Shown here: positions 52,464 to 60,681 of the stretch, piece by piece
Layout: each line of letters opens with the position of its first letter
Position numbering within the stretch: position 1 is the first letter of the stretch
NCBI GenBank assembly: GCA_035650275.1
Contig: DASRHY010000227.1
Span: forward strand, 1-64,000
Length of the DNA: 64,000 nucleotides
From: DASRHY01 sp035650275
Lineage (GTDB): Bacteria > Actinomycetota > Actinomycetes > Propionibacteriales > Kribbellaceae
Reading direction: 5' to 3'
Notes under the pieces: generated by a model
Seen by the model: the letters and a program-made list of their open reading frames with translations, nothing else
What the model was told of the DNA's origin: nothing
Databases searched by the model: none
Translations under genes and position numbers: made by a program

Positions 52464-54344
52464 ATGGAAGGCATGCGTGGGATGGGTGCGGGCGGCTGGC
52501 GCCGCCAGGACGCATCCATCGTGAATCAGAAGCTGGCGAAGGGCACGCTACGGCGGATCGCCCGTTTCGCCCGGCCGTACTCGCTGCACATCGCGGCGTT
52601 CCTCGGCCTCGTCGTGGTGAGCGCGGTGCTGGTCATCGCCTCGCCGCTGTTGTTCAAGAAGATCGTCGACGACGGCATCATCAAGGGCGATGCCGGACTG
52701 GTGACGGCACTCGCGCTCGTGGTCGCCCTGCTGGCCGTGTTCGAGGCCGCGCTCGGGCTGACCCAGCGCTGGTTCTCGGCCCGGATCGGCGAGGGCCTGA
52801 TCTTCGACCTGCGGACCAAGGTGTTCGGGCACGTGCAGCGGATGCCGGTCGCGTTCTTCACCCGCACCCAGACCGGTGCGCTGGTGTCCCGGCTCAACAC
52901 CGACGTGATCGGCGCCCAGCAGGCCTTCACCTCCACGCTGTCCGGCGTGGTCTCGAACGTGATCAGCCTGGTGCTGGTCGTCGGCGCGATGCTGGTGCTG
53001 TCCTGGCAGCTGACCCTGATCGCGATCCTGCTGCTGCCGGTCTTCCTGCTGCCTGCCCGGCTCCTCGGCCGCCGGCTCGCCGCGATGACCCGCGAGCAGA
53101 TGCAGCTGAACGCGGACATGTCGACCGCGATGACCGAGCGGTTCAGTGTCGGCGGCGCGCTGCTGGTGACGCTGTTCGGCCGGCCGGAAGCGGAGCAGAC
53201 CGGGTTCGCCGACCGGGCTGGACGGGTCCGCGACCTGGGGATCCGGATCGCGATGCTGGGCCGGGTGTTCTTCACCGCCCTCACCCTGGTCGCCGCGCTC
53301 GCGACCGCCCTGGTGTACGGCGTCGGCGGCAACCTCGCCGTCCAGGAGGCGCTGACGGTCGGGACGCTGCTCGCGCTGGTCGCGCTGCTCGGCCGGCTGT
53401 ACGGCCCGCTGACCGCGCTCTCGAACATCCGGGTCGACGTGATGACCGCGCTGGTGTCGTTCGAGCGTGTCTTCGAGGTGCTCGACCTGAAGCCGATGAT
53501 CGACGACGCCGACGAGGCGGCGCCGCTGCCGGCGGGTGCCTCGAGTATCGACTTCGACCGCGTCGGCTTCTCGTACCCGACCGCCGACGAGGTCTCGCTG
53601 GCGAGCCTGGAGTCCGTCGCGGTACTGGACAAGCGGGTGTCGTCGCAAGTGCTGCGTGACGTCAGCTTCACCGTCCGGCCGGGTGAGATGGTGGCCCTGG
53701 TCGGGCCGTCCGGCGCCGGTAAGACCACGATCACCAACCTGGTCGCCAGGCTGTACGACGTGACCGCCGGCGCGGTCCGGATCGGCGGCCGCGACGTCCG
53801 CGAGGTCACCCTGCAGTCGCTGCGGGACTCGATCGGGTATGTCACCCAGGACGCGCACATGTTCCACGACACGATCCGCGCGAACCTGCTGTACGCCCGT
53901 GCGGACGCCACCGACGAACAGATGGTCGCGGCGCTACGCGCGGCACAGATCTGGGATCTGGTGCAGTCGCTGCCGGACGGTCTGGACACCGTCGTCGGCG
54001 ACCGCGGATACCGGCTGTCCGGTGGCGAACGGCAGCGACTCGCGATCGGCCGGCTGCTGCTGAAGGCGCCGCGGATCGTCGTACTCGACGAGGCGACGGC
54101 ACACCTGGACTCCGAGTCCGAGGTCGCCGTCCAGCGGGCCCTGGACACCGCGCTCGAGGGCCGTACGTCGCTGGTGATCGCACACCGGCTGTCCACCGTC
54201 CGCAACGCCGACCAGATCCTGGTCGTCGACGGCGGCGGCATCGTCGAGCGCGGCACGCACGACGCGCTGCTCGCGCTGGACGGCGAGTACGCCGACCTCT
54301 ACCGCACCCAGTTCACCGAGCGGATCACACCGGCTGACGTTTAG
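52464..54344 (+). CDS. ABC exporter, fused transmembrane and ATPase domains
   Basis: 626 aa, type IV half-transporter of the lipid/drug exporter kind. Six transmembrane segments across about residues 40-320. ATPase: Walker A GPSGAGKTT, Q-loop YVTQDAHMF, signature LSGGERQR, Walker B IVVLDEATAHLD, and switch IAHRLSTV. Works as a homodimer or with a partner not seen here. ATG with GGAAGGGAG upstream. Its stop overlaps the stop of the convergent VOC gene by 3 nt. Confidence 0.93.
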   Translation: MEGMRGMGAGGWRRQDASIVNQKLAKGTLRRIARFARPYSLHIAAFLGLVVVSAVLVIASPLLFKKIVDDGIIKGDAGLVTALALVVALLAVFEAALGLTQRWFSARIGEGLIFDLRTKVFGHVQRMPVAFFTRTQTGALVSRLNTDVIGAQQAFTSTLSGVVSNVISLVLVVGAMLVLSWQLTLIAILLLPVFLLPARLLGRRLAAMTREQMQLNADMSTAMTERFSVGGALLVTLFGRPEAEQTGFADRAGRVRDLGIRIAMLGRVFFTALTLVAALATALVYGVGGNLAVQEALTVGTLLALVALLGRLYGPLTALSNIRVDVMTALVSFERVFEVLDLKPMIDDADEAAPLPAGASSIDFDRVGFSYPTADEVSLASLESVAVLDKRVSSQVLRDVSFTVRPGEMVALVGPSGAGKTTITNLVARLYDVTAGAVRIGGRDVREVTLQSLRDSIGYVTQDAHMFHDTIRANLLYARADATDEQMVAALRAAQIWDLVQSLPDGLDTVVGDRGYRLSGGERQRLAIGRLLLKAPRIVVLDEATAHLDSESEVAVQRALDTALEGRTSLVIAHRLSTVRNADQILVVDGGGIVERGTHDALLALDGEYADLYRTQFTERITPADV

Positions 54345-54733
54345 GGCGTATCCAGGTAGAGGCAGAACGGGTGGCCGTCCGGGTCGAGCATGACCCGGAC
54401 GTCCTCCTGCGGCTGGAACTCGGCCGGCGTCGCGCCCGCCTCGACCGCGTGCGCGACGGCTGAGGCGAGGTCGCTGACCCCGACGTCCAGGTGCAGCATC
54501 TGTTGCTGCTTGCCTTCCTCAGGCGGCCAGACCGGGCGCACATACGTCTCCGACACGTGGCAGCCGATGTAGGCGGTGCCCTCGGAAGGTTTCACCGTCG
54601 CCCAGTCTGGTTCGGCCTTCGAGACCTTCCAGCCGAGCAGGCGGGCGTAGAACCGGGCGAGCTCCGGCGGGTTCGGGCTGTCCAGTACGACGCCCCACCA
54701 GCCGGTCGATGGCAGTCCAGACATGCCGCTCAT
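54341..54733 (-). CDS. VOC (glyoxalase/bleomycin resistance fold) protein
   Basis: About 130 aa with two beta-alpha-beta-beta-beta modules: WWGVVLDSPNPPELARFYARLLGW and LHLDVGVSDLASAVAHAVEAG...VMLDPDGHPFCLYLD. Metal-ligand-like His and Glu positions are present only in part, so the catalytic type is unclear. ATG 54733 (GGAG upstream); 54736 and 54724 are alternatives. Divergent from the MFS gene across a shared dyad operator. Confidence 0.82.
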   Translation of the reverse strand: MSGMSGLPSTGWWGVVLDSPNPPELARFYARLLGWKVSKAEPDWATVKPSEGTAYIGCHVSETYVRPVWPPEEGKQQQMLHLDVGVSDLASAVAHAVEAGATPAEFQPQEDVRVMLDPDGHPFCLYLDTP

Positions 54734-54849
54734 CATGCTCCAGGCGTCCGACAGGACGCCCCCGTCCGGCTGTCCTGCGACGTGCCCGACATCTCGGGCA
54801 CGTCGCAGCAGGGGTTGCCAAACCGGAGTCGCATGCGATTGGCTGGCTG

Positions 54850-54874
54850 AACTTGAGTCGAGTACGCTCAAGTT
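54850..54874. promoter_or_regulatory. Dyad operator between the VOC and MFS genes
   Basis: AACTTGAG-N9-CTCAAGTT, perfect 8-bp arms (54850-54857, 54867-54874), 20 nt before the MFS start. Half-sites match SoxR/MerR-type half-sites but in the opposite order. A -35-like TTGAGT lies inside it. Confidence 0.6.
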
Positions 54875-54894
54875 CACTGCTAGGAGGCGCAGCA

Positions 54895-56133
54895 ATGCTG
54901 AAGCGCGGCCCTGGCGGGTTGTTGCGCGAGCATGACTTCCGGCACTTGTGGGCCGCGGACCTCATCAGCCAGATCGGGACCCGGATGAGCCTGCTCGCGA
55001 TCCCGCTGCTGGCGCTCACCGTGCTCGATGCGAGGCCGTTGGAGGTGGCACTGCTCAGCGCCAGCGAGCGTGCCGCCGCGCTCCTGCTCGGGCTGGTGGT
55101 CGGGGCGTGGGCCGACCGGCTGCGCTGCCGGCCGCTGCTGATCGCGGCCGACCTGGGCCGGGCGGCGCTGCTGGGCTCGATCCCGGCGGCGGCCGCGCTC
55201 GACCTGCTGACGCTCGGCCAGCTGTATGTCGTGCTCTTCCTCGTGGGCGCGCACACGGTGGTCTTCGACGTCGCGCACCAGACGTACCTGCCGCGGCTGG
55301 TCGCGTCCGCGGACCTGGTCGAGGGAAACGCCAAGCTGGCCACGAACCACTCGATCGGCGCGGTGGCCGGCGCCGGAGTCGGCGGGTACCTGGTGCAGTG
55401 GCTGACCGCGCCGTTCGTGGTGCTGCTGGACGCGCTCAGCTACCTGTGGTCGGCGCTGTGGCTGCGCGGCATCCGCAAGCCCGAGCCCCGGCCGGAGCGG
55501 GCCGAGCAGACGCCGCTCGGGCGGGAGGTCCGGGAGGGTCTGCAGTACGTCGCGCGTCACCCGATCCTGCGCGCGATCACGCTGAACTCCGCGACGATCA
55601 TGCTGTTCCAGAGCGCGAACGGCGCGATCATCCTGGTCTTCCTGGTCCGCGAGATCGGCCTGTCGCCGGGGCTGATCGGCCTGCTCAGCATGGTCGGGCT
55701 GCTGGCCGCGATCGTGTCCTCGATGATGACCGGGTGGATCGGGGAGCGGATCGGTACAGCGCGGGCGATGCTGCTCGGCTCGGTCATCACCGGCGCCGGG
55801 TACCTGCTGTTCCCGCTGACGACCGGCGGCGCGGGACTCGTGTTCTACGTCGCGGCCGGACTGGTCACCGCGTTCGGGATCATCGTGCTGCGGATCCTGG
55901 AGGCCACCGCCATCCAGCAGATCTGCGTTCCCGCGATGCGCGGCCGGGTCGCCGCCACGATCGGGGTTGCCACCGGCGCCGTGCTGCCGGTCGGCGCGGT
56001 GCTGGGCGGCCTGCTGGCCGGCTCGCTCGGACTGCGCGGCACACTCTGGCTGACCGGCGTGCTGCTGCTGGCCGGGTCGCTGTGGCTGGTCTGCTCGCCG
56101 CTGCGACGGCTCCGGGACATCCCGGAGCCGTGA
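54895..56133 (+). CDS. MFS transporter
   Basis: 412 aa, twelve predicted membrane segments, MFS_3/enterobactin-exporter-like (HDFRHLWAADLISQIGTRMS at the N-terminus, VGAWADRLRCRPLLIAADLGRA motif A region, and a TYLPRLV segment). Probably exports a drug or metabolite. ATG with AGGAGG at 54882-54887. The dyad operator upstream suggests induction by a MerR-like or similar regulator that is not encoded here. Convergent with the next gene, 3 nt apart. Confidence 0.9.
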   Translation: MLKRGPGGLLREHDFRHLWAADLISQIGTRMSLLAIPLLALTVLDARPLEVALLSASERAAALLLGLVVGAWADRLRCRPLLIAADLGRAALLGSIPAAAALDLLTLGQLYVVLFLVGAHTVVFDVAHQTYLPRLVASADLVEGNAKLATNHSIGAVAGAGVGGYLVQWLTAPFVVLLDALSYLWSALWLRGIRKPEPRPERAEQTPLGREVREGLQYVARHPILRAITLNSATIMLFQSANGAIILVFLVREIGLSPGLIGLLSMVGLLAAIVSSMMTGWIGERIGTARAMLLGSVITGAGYLLFPLTTGGAGLVFYVAAGLVTAFGIIVLRILEATAIQQICVPAMRGRVAATIGVATGAVLPVGAVLGGLLAGSLGLRGTLWLTGVLLLAGSLWLVCSPLRRLRDIPEP

Positions 56134-56136
56134 CGG

Positions 56137-56643
56137 TCAGCCGGGCGCCTGCGCCTTCTTCTCGTCGTGCTCGAGCAGGTGCAGGACCGGCACGCCGAGG
56201 TGCCGGCGTGCCTGCGCCGACCAGTCGACGTGGAAGAACTCGGCCACCACGTGCGGGCGGGTGAGCACGATGACCTCCTGGCCCTCGACCTTCCGCACCG
56301 TCGCGACCAGCGCGTCGATCGCACGGTCGTGGGTGATGCCGCCCTCGGCCTGTTGCCCGAGGCCCTGCAGCCGTTGCACGCTGCGGCCGAAACAGCCCTT
56401 GGCCTCGTCGTCGATGGCCCGCTGGGCCTCGGCCAGATCGGCCCGCTGGTCCACGATTCCGGCGCCGTACAAGTCGGCTGTGCCCAGCGCCGCGAGCGAC
56501 GCCTCCACCCCGGCCTCGGCGTTGTGACAAGGAATCACCACGTGATACTTGACTTGCTCGGGCATCTCCTCGTGCAGCGCGACGACGCGCTTGGCGTCCT
56601 CCGCGCTGAGCTCCTGCTCCACCAGCAGTACGACGTCGTACAT
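56137..56643 (-). CDS. Conserved actinobacterial protein of unknown function
   Basis: 168 aa, cytoplasmic. Alternating beta and alpha pattern (YDVVLLVEQELS, KYHVVIPCHNAEAGVEASL, EVIVLTRPHVVAEFFHVDWSAQARRHLGVPVLHLLEH) similar to a universal-stress-like or Rossmann-type fold, but no clear nucleotide motif. ATG 56643 is chosen for GGAGGT about 8 nt upstream. A 16-bp palindrome lies just upstream of it. Confidence 0.75.
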   Translation of the reverse strand: MYDVVLLVEQELSAEDAKRVVALHEEMPEQVKYHVVIPCHNAEAGVEASLAALGTADLYGAGIVDQRADLAEAQRAIDDEAKGCFGRSVQRLQGLGQQAEGGITHDRAIDALVATVRKVEGQEVIVLTRPHVVAEFFHVDWSAQARRHLGVPVLHLLEHDEKKAQAPG

Positions 56644-56670
56644 CGCCTGACACCTCCGCTGAATGCGCTC

Positions 56671-56686
56671 GGAAACCGCGGTTTCC
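56671..56686. promoter_or_regulatory. 16-bp perfect palindrome upstream of the 168-aa protein gene
   Basis: GGAAACCGCGGTTTCC, centred 35 nt upstream of the ATG at 56643. Position and symmetry fit an operator for a dimeric repressor. Confidence 0.5.
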
Positions 56687-56753
56687 AAGACCATGATGCC
56701 GTGTCCGGGGCCAGATTGCGTACGTTGCTGCCGAAGCCGTGATCAGGTCGCGG

Positions 56754-57827
56754 TCAGACGTTCTGGTTGAGTACGTCGGCCAGGTCGAACTTCACCGGCT
56801 CCTCGAGCTGTTCGTACGTGCAGGAGGCCGGTTCGCGGTCCGGGCGCCAGCGCACGAACTGCGCGGTGTGCCGGAACCGGACGCCTTCCATGTGGTCATA
56901 GCGCACCTCGACGACCCGTTCCGGCCGCAGCGGCACGAAGGAAAGATCCTTACCGGCCTGCCAGCGGCTGCCCTCGGCGTTCCGCGGCGTCCGGGTGCCC
57001 TCCTCTTGCCGGGCCCACGCCCACGGGTGGTCGTCGAACGTGGTCACCAGCGGCTGCATCTCGGTGAAGAGCTCCTTGCGCCGCTCCATCGGGAAGGCGC
57101 CGATCACGCCGACGCTGGCCAGCGTGCCGTCGTCGTTGTACAGCCCGAGCAGCAGGGAACCGATCCGGTCCGGCCCGCTCTTGTGCAGCCGGTACCCGGC
57201 CACCACGCAGTCCGCCGTGCGCTCCGGCTTCACCTTGAACATCACCCGCTTGTCGGGCTCGTAGATCCCGTCCAGCGGCTTCGCGATCAGGCCGTCCAGG
57301 CCGGCGCCCTCGAACTGCTCGAACCACTGCTTGGCCAGCGTGTGGTCGGTAGTCGCGGGGGTCACGTGGATCGGCGGCTGCGCACTCGCGAGCGCCTGCT
57401 GCAGCGCCGCGCGCCGCTCGGTGAACGGGCGCTCCGTGTAGTCCGTGTCACCGAGTGCGAGCAGGTCGAAGGCCACGAACCGGACCGGGGTCTTCTCCGC
57501 CAGCATGTTCACCCGGCTCGCGGCCGGGTGGATCCGCTGCTGCAGCAGCTCGAAGTCGAGCCGGTCCCCGGACTCGCCGATCAGGATGATCTCGCCGTCG
57601 ACCGCGCAGCGCTCGGGCAGGTTCGCCTTCACCGCGTCGACCAGCTCGGGGAAGTACCGGGTCATCGGCTTCTCGTTCCGGCTGCCGATCTCCACCTCGT
57701 CGCCGTCGCGGAAGATGATCGATCGGAATCCGTCCCATTTCGGCTCGAAGCTCATCGCGCCGTCGGGAATCTGCTTGACCGCCTTGGCCAGCATCGGCTT
57801 GACGGGAGGTGGCACCGGAAGTCGCAT
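56754..57827 (-). CDS. ligC: ATP-dependent DNA ligase, LigC type
   Basis: 357 aa. Seen: adenylation motif KWDGFR with nucleophile Lys30, then DGEI (motif III), FDLLAL, GLIAKPL (motif IV), MFKVKPER (motif V), and a C-terminal OB domain. No polymerase or nuclease domain is fused, so it matches stand-alone LigC, associated with backup end-joining and base excision repair in mycobacteria. ATG has CAGAAT 6 nt upstream; qor lies 30 bp upstream on the same strand. Confidence 0.92.
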   Translation of the reverse strand: MRLPVPPPVKPMLAKAVKQIPDGAMSFEPKWDGFRSIIFRDGDEVEIGSRNEKPMTRYFPELVDAVKANLPERCAVDGEIILIGESGDRLDFELLQQRIHPAASRVNMLAEKTPVRFVAFDLLALGDTDYTERPFTERRAALQQALASAQPPIHVTPATTDHTLAKQWFEQFEGAGLDGLIAKPLDGIYEPDKRVMFKVKPERTADCVVAGYRLHKSGPDRIGSLLLGLYNDDGTLASVGVIGAFPMERRKELFTEMQPLVTTFDDHPWAWARQEEGTRTPRNAEGSRWQAGKDLSFVPLRPERVVEVRYDHMEGVRFRHTAQFVRWRPDREPASCTYEQLEEPVKFDLADVLNQNV

Positions 57828-57833
57828 GCCGCC

Positions 57834-57839
57834 ATTCTG
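57834..57839 (-). promoter_or_regulatory. Candidate leaderless -10 element of ligC
   Basis: Minus-strand CAGAAT, 6 nt (GGCGGC) from the ATG. Weak match to TANNNT. Confidence 0.25.
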
Positions 57840-57857
57840 ACCGATGCCCGGCTGTGT

Positions 57858-58844
57858 TCAGGGGATCAGGACTGCTTTGCCGACCGTTCCGCGGTTCATC
57901 AGCGCGGTGTGCGCCTCGGCAGCCTTCTCCAGCGGGAACCGGGTGACCAGCGGGACCCACGCGCCAGAGGCGACCCGGTCCAGCGCGAACGACTCCAGGC
58001 CGCGCAGGCCGCCGTCGTAGCGCTGGATCAGGTGCTGACCGGTCGCCCATTGCACGGTGAGGCTCTTGGCCAGCAGGTCCGCCGAGGAGATCTCGGTCAT
58101 CGCGCCCGCGGACCAGCCGAACATCAGGAACCGCCCGCCCGTCCCGAGCAGCTCCAGCGCGGCCCGCCCGGTCTCGCCGCCGACGCCGTCCAGTACGACG
58201 GTCAGGTCGCGGCCGCCGAGCTGGTCGCGAACCCGGACCGGCCAGTCGCCTTCGCGGTAGTCGACCGCGACGTCCGCGCCGAGCGCCCGGACCTGCTCGA
58301 CCTTCGCCGGGCCACCGGCGAGCCCGACCACGGTCGCGCCGAGCGCCTTCGCCTCCTGGACGAACAGACTGCCCAGGCCTCCCGCGGCGGCGGTGACCAG
58401 CAGGACGTCCTGCGGTGACAGCTGCGCGGCTGACAGCACGATCGCCGCAGTCCGGCCGGTGCCGATCATCGCGACCGCACCGGCAGCGTCGACGCCGGAC
58501 GGAATCTCGTGCACCTTCTCGGCCGCTGTCACCGCCAGCTCGGCGTACCCGCCCGGGACCATGCCGAGATGCGCGACCACCCGCCGGCCGACCCAGTCCG
58601 GGTCGACGCCGTCGGCGACCGCGTCGACCGTGCCGGCCACCTCCCGGCCCGGGATCGTGGGGAGCTCGGGCGCCGGCATCGGGCCGCCGGAGTACTCGCC
58701 GGAGCGCAACATCGTGTCGACCAGGTGTACGCCGGCCGCCTCGACCCGGATCCGCAGCTCGCCGGCCGCCGGCTCGGGATCGGGGACGGTCTCGTAGCTC
58801 AGGTTCTCGGCCGGGCCGAACTCGTGCAGACGGATCGCGTACAT
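57858..58844 (-). CDS. Zinc-independent quinone oxidoreductase (MDR family)
   Basis: 328 aa NADPH:quinone reductase-like protein. Seen: MYAIRLHEFGPAENL, GREVAGTVDAV, the nucleotide-binding AAAGGLGSLFVQEAKALGA, and GVGGETGRAALELLG. Zinc-ligand Cys/His are missing, as in the QOR subfamily. ATG 58844 with GGAGG upstream. It has a MerR-type promoter with a SoxR-like box, so it is probably induced by redox-cycling compounds. Confidence 0.92.
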   Translation of the reverse strand: MYAIRLHEFGPAENLSYETVPDPEPAAGELRIRVEAAGVHLVDTMLRSGEYSGGPMPAPELPTIPGREVAGTVDAVADGVDPDWVGRRVVAHLGMVPGGYAELAVTAAEKVHEIPSGVDAAGAVAMIGTGRTAAIVLSAAQLSPQDVLLVTAAAGGLGSLFVQEAKALGATVVGLAGGPAKVEQVRALGADVAVDYREGDWPVRVRDQLGGRDLTVVLDGVGGETGRAALELLGTGGRFLMFGWSAGAMTEISSADLLAKSLTVQWATGQHLIQRYDGGLRGLESFALDRVASGAWVPLVTRFPLEKAAEAHTALMNRGTVGKAVLIP

Positions 58845-58876
58845 GCCGGTGATGCCTCCAGGGTGGGTGTGCCCCG

Positions 58877-58907
58877 ACCCTAGAAGCTCAAGCGAACTTG
58901 AGATCAA
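58877..58907 (-). promoter_or_regulatory. SoxR/MerR-type promoter of the quinone oxidoreductase gene
   Basis: On the minus strand: -35 TTGATC (58907-58902), a 19-bp spacer and -10 TAGGGT (58882-58877). Within it the dyad CTCAAG-CGAA-CTTGAG (58887-58902 on the plus strand) matches the SoxR box (CCTCAAGTTNACTTGAGG) in both half-sites. The 19-bp spacer is characteristic of MerR-family activators. The -35 overlaps the stop codon of the upstream reductase gene. Confidence 0.75.
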
Positions 58908-59560
58908 GCGCGACGGTAGCGCAGCAGCAGCCAGCTGTCGTGCTCGATGACGTGCGCCAGCTCGGCCTGCCACGGCGGGTCCAGCAGGTCGCCGTCGCTG
59001 ATCCGCAGCCCGTGCCCGGCGACCATCATCGGCGACAGGGTCAGGCACAGGTCGTCCAGCCGTCCGGCCGCGGCGACCTGGGCCAGTACCCCCGGGCCGC
59101 CCTCGCACAGCACCCGGCGGTAGCCGTTCGCGTGCAGGTCGTCGAGCACCGCGCCGACCGGCAGGTCGGTGTACACCAGGGTCGGCGCCTCGCCGCCCGC
59201 GCGCAGCTCGTCGTCGATCACGCCCGACCGGGTGAGTACGGCGATCGCCGGTGCCTGGCCGAGCCCCAGCCGCTCCCGCAGCGCGCGCTGCCACGGCTCG
59301 GGCCGCACCGGCTTGTACCCCTCGGTCCGGGTGGTCTGCGCGCCGACCAGGATCACCTCGCACAGCGCCCGGTTCACCTGGAACACCAGGTGGTCCGCAG
59401 GCCCGTTGATCGTGCCGGACCGGCCGTCGGTGCCCTGCGCCGAACCGTCCAGCGTGCTGACGAAGTTCGCCCGCAGCCAGGGCCGGTCCGGCGGGTACGC
59501 GTACAGGTCGGCGATCCCGTCCTGGTCCAGCTCGGCAACCCGCGGATGGATGATGCGCAC
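58904..59560 (-). CDS. RibD C-terminal-like pyrimidine reductase family protein
   Basis: 218 aa, DHFR-like fold. Seen: RPWLRANFVSTLDGSA, DHLVFQVNRALCEVILVGAQTTRTEGY, and RRVLCEGGPGVLAQVAAAGRLDDLCLTLSP. This is the reductase half of riboflavin-type RibD without the deaminase. Riboflavin genes are not nearby, so the exact substrate is open. GTG start with TACGAT 6 nt upstream. Divergent from zapE with only 23 bp between starts. Confidence 0.87.
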   Translation of the reverse strand: MRIIHPRVAELDQDGIADLYAYPPDRPWLRANFVSTLDGSAQGTDGRSGTINGPADHLVFQVNRALCEVILVGAQTTRTEGYKPVRPEPWQRALRERLGLGQAPAIAVLTRSGVIDDELRAGGEAPTLVYTDLPVGAVLDDLHANGYRRVLCEGGPGVLAQVAAAGRLDDLCLTLSPMMVAGHGLRISDGDLLDPPWQAELAHVIEHDSWLLLRYRRA

Positions 59561-59566
59561 GCACCG

Positions 59567-59576
59567 ATCGTAGGCT
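59567..59576. promoter_or_regulatory. Overlapping divergent -10 elements of the reductase and zapE genes
   Basis: Plus-strand TAGGCT (59571-59576) is 7 nt from the zapE ATG. Minus-strand TACGAT (59572-59567) is 6 nt from the reductase GTG. The two hexamers share 2 bp in a 23-bp intergenic gap, so both -35 regions would lie inside the opposite gene. Confidence 0.5.
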
Positions 59577-59583
59577 GTCGGCC

Positions 59584-60681
59584 ATGCCGATCCGCCTCAC
59601 CGAGCGTCGCCCGGAGGTCGGTGCGGACCGGCTGCTGTCGGAGTGCGTACCGCCGCCGCGGTTCGCGCCCGTGCGGTTCGGGACGTTCCGGCCGGACCCG
59701 GCCGAGCCCAGCCAGGCCGCGGCGCTGGCGGCGTTGCGGGACCTGGCCGGCGAGCTCGCCGGGCCGCGCCGGAAGAGGTCCTGGTGGCGCCGCGACAGCG
59801 GCCCGGACGGCCCGGCCGGGATCTACCTGGACGGCGGCTTCGGGGTCGGCAAGACCCACCTGCTCGCATCGCTGTGGCACGAGTCGTCCGGCCCGAAGAT
59901 GTACTGCACGTTCGTCGAGCTGACCAACCTGGTCGGTGCGCTCGGACTGCGCCGGGCGGTCGAGGAGCTGGCGTCGTACCGGCTGGTCTGCGTGGACGAG
60001 TTCGAGCTCGACGACCCGGGCGACACGGTGCTGATCGCGCGGCTGCTCGGCCAGCTGGTCGAGGCCGGGGTCCGGCTCGCCGCGACCTCGAACACCTTGC
60101 CGGACAAGCTCGGCGAGGGCCGGTTCCAGGCGAGCGACTTCCTGCGCGAGATCCAGGGTCTGGCCAGGCACTTCGACGTACGCCGGATCGACGGCGAGGA
60201 CTACCGGCACCGTGGCCTGCCGGTCGCTCCGGAACCGCTGGCCGATGCCGAGGTCGAGCGCATCGCCGGTACGGCGGACGGCGCCAGCTGCGACCACTTC
60301 GTCGATCTGCACCGGCACCTGGCAGAGCTGCACCCGAGCCGCTACGGCGCATTGCTGGACGGCGTCCGGACCGTCGGCATCGTCGACGTCCGCGAGCTCA
60401 CCGACGAGAATGTCGCGCTGCGCATCGTCGTACTCGCGGACCGGATGTACGACCGGGACATCCCGCTGCTGGCCAGCGGCGTACCGCTGGACCGGATGTT
60501 CAGCGCGGCGATGCTGAAGGGTGGCTATCGCAAGAAGTATCTGCGCGCGTTGTCGCGGCTGATCGCGCTCGCGAACGCCGCGATGCGGCAAGATGGCCCG
60601 CATGGCGCCCAAGAAGCAGGCCCCCAAGAAGCAGAACAAGAAGACCGCGGCAGCCAAGAAGGCGAGGAAGAAGGCCGCTGA
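59584..60681 (+). CDS. zapE: ZapE, AFG1-like cell division ATPase
   Basis: 365 aa. Seen: Walker A GGFGVGKTHLL, Walker B VCVDEFELDD, sensor ATSNTLPD, and C-terminal ALSRLIALANA. ZapE binds the FtsZ ring in E. coli and relates to mitochondrial AFG1. The natural family end is close to residue 335; the last about 30 residues (Gln/Glu/Gly-rich) are read from the nucleotides that also encode the basic start of ppk2 in another frame, an 89-nt overlap. Confidence 0.9.
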   Translation: MPIRLTERRPEVGADRLLSECVPPPRFAPVRFGTFRPDPAEPSQAAALAALRDLAGELAGPRRKRSWWRRDSGPDGPAGIYLDGGFGVGKTHLLASLWHESSGPKMYCTFVELTNLVGALGLRRAVEELASYRLVCVDEFELDDPGDTVLIARLLGQLVEAGVRLAATSNTLPDKLGEGRFQASDFLREIQGLARHFDVRRIDGEDYRHRGLPVAPEPLADAEVERIAGTADGASCDHFVDLHRHLAELHPSRYGALLDGVRTVGIVDVRELTDENVALRIVVLADRMYDRDIPLLASGVPLDRMFSAAMLKGGYRKKYLRALSRLIALANAAMRQDGPHGAQEAGPQEAEQEDRGSQEGEEEGR

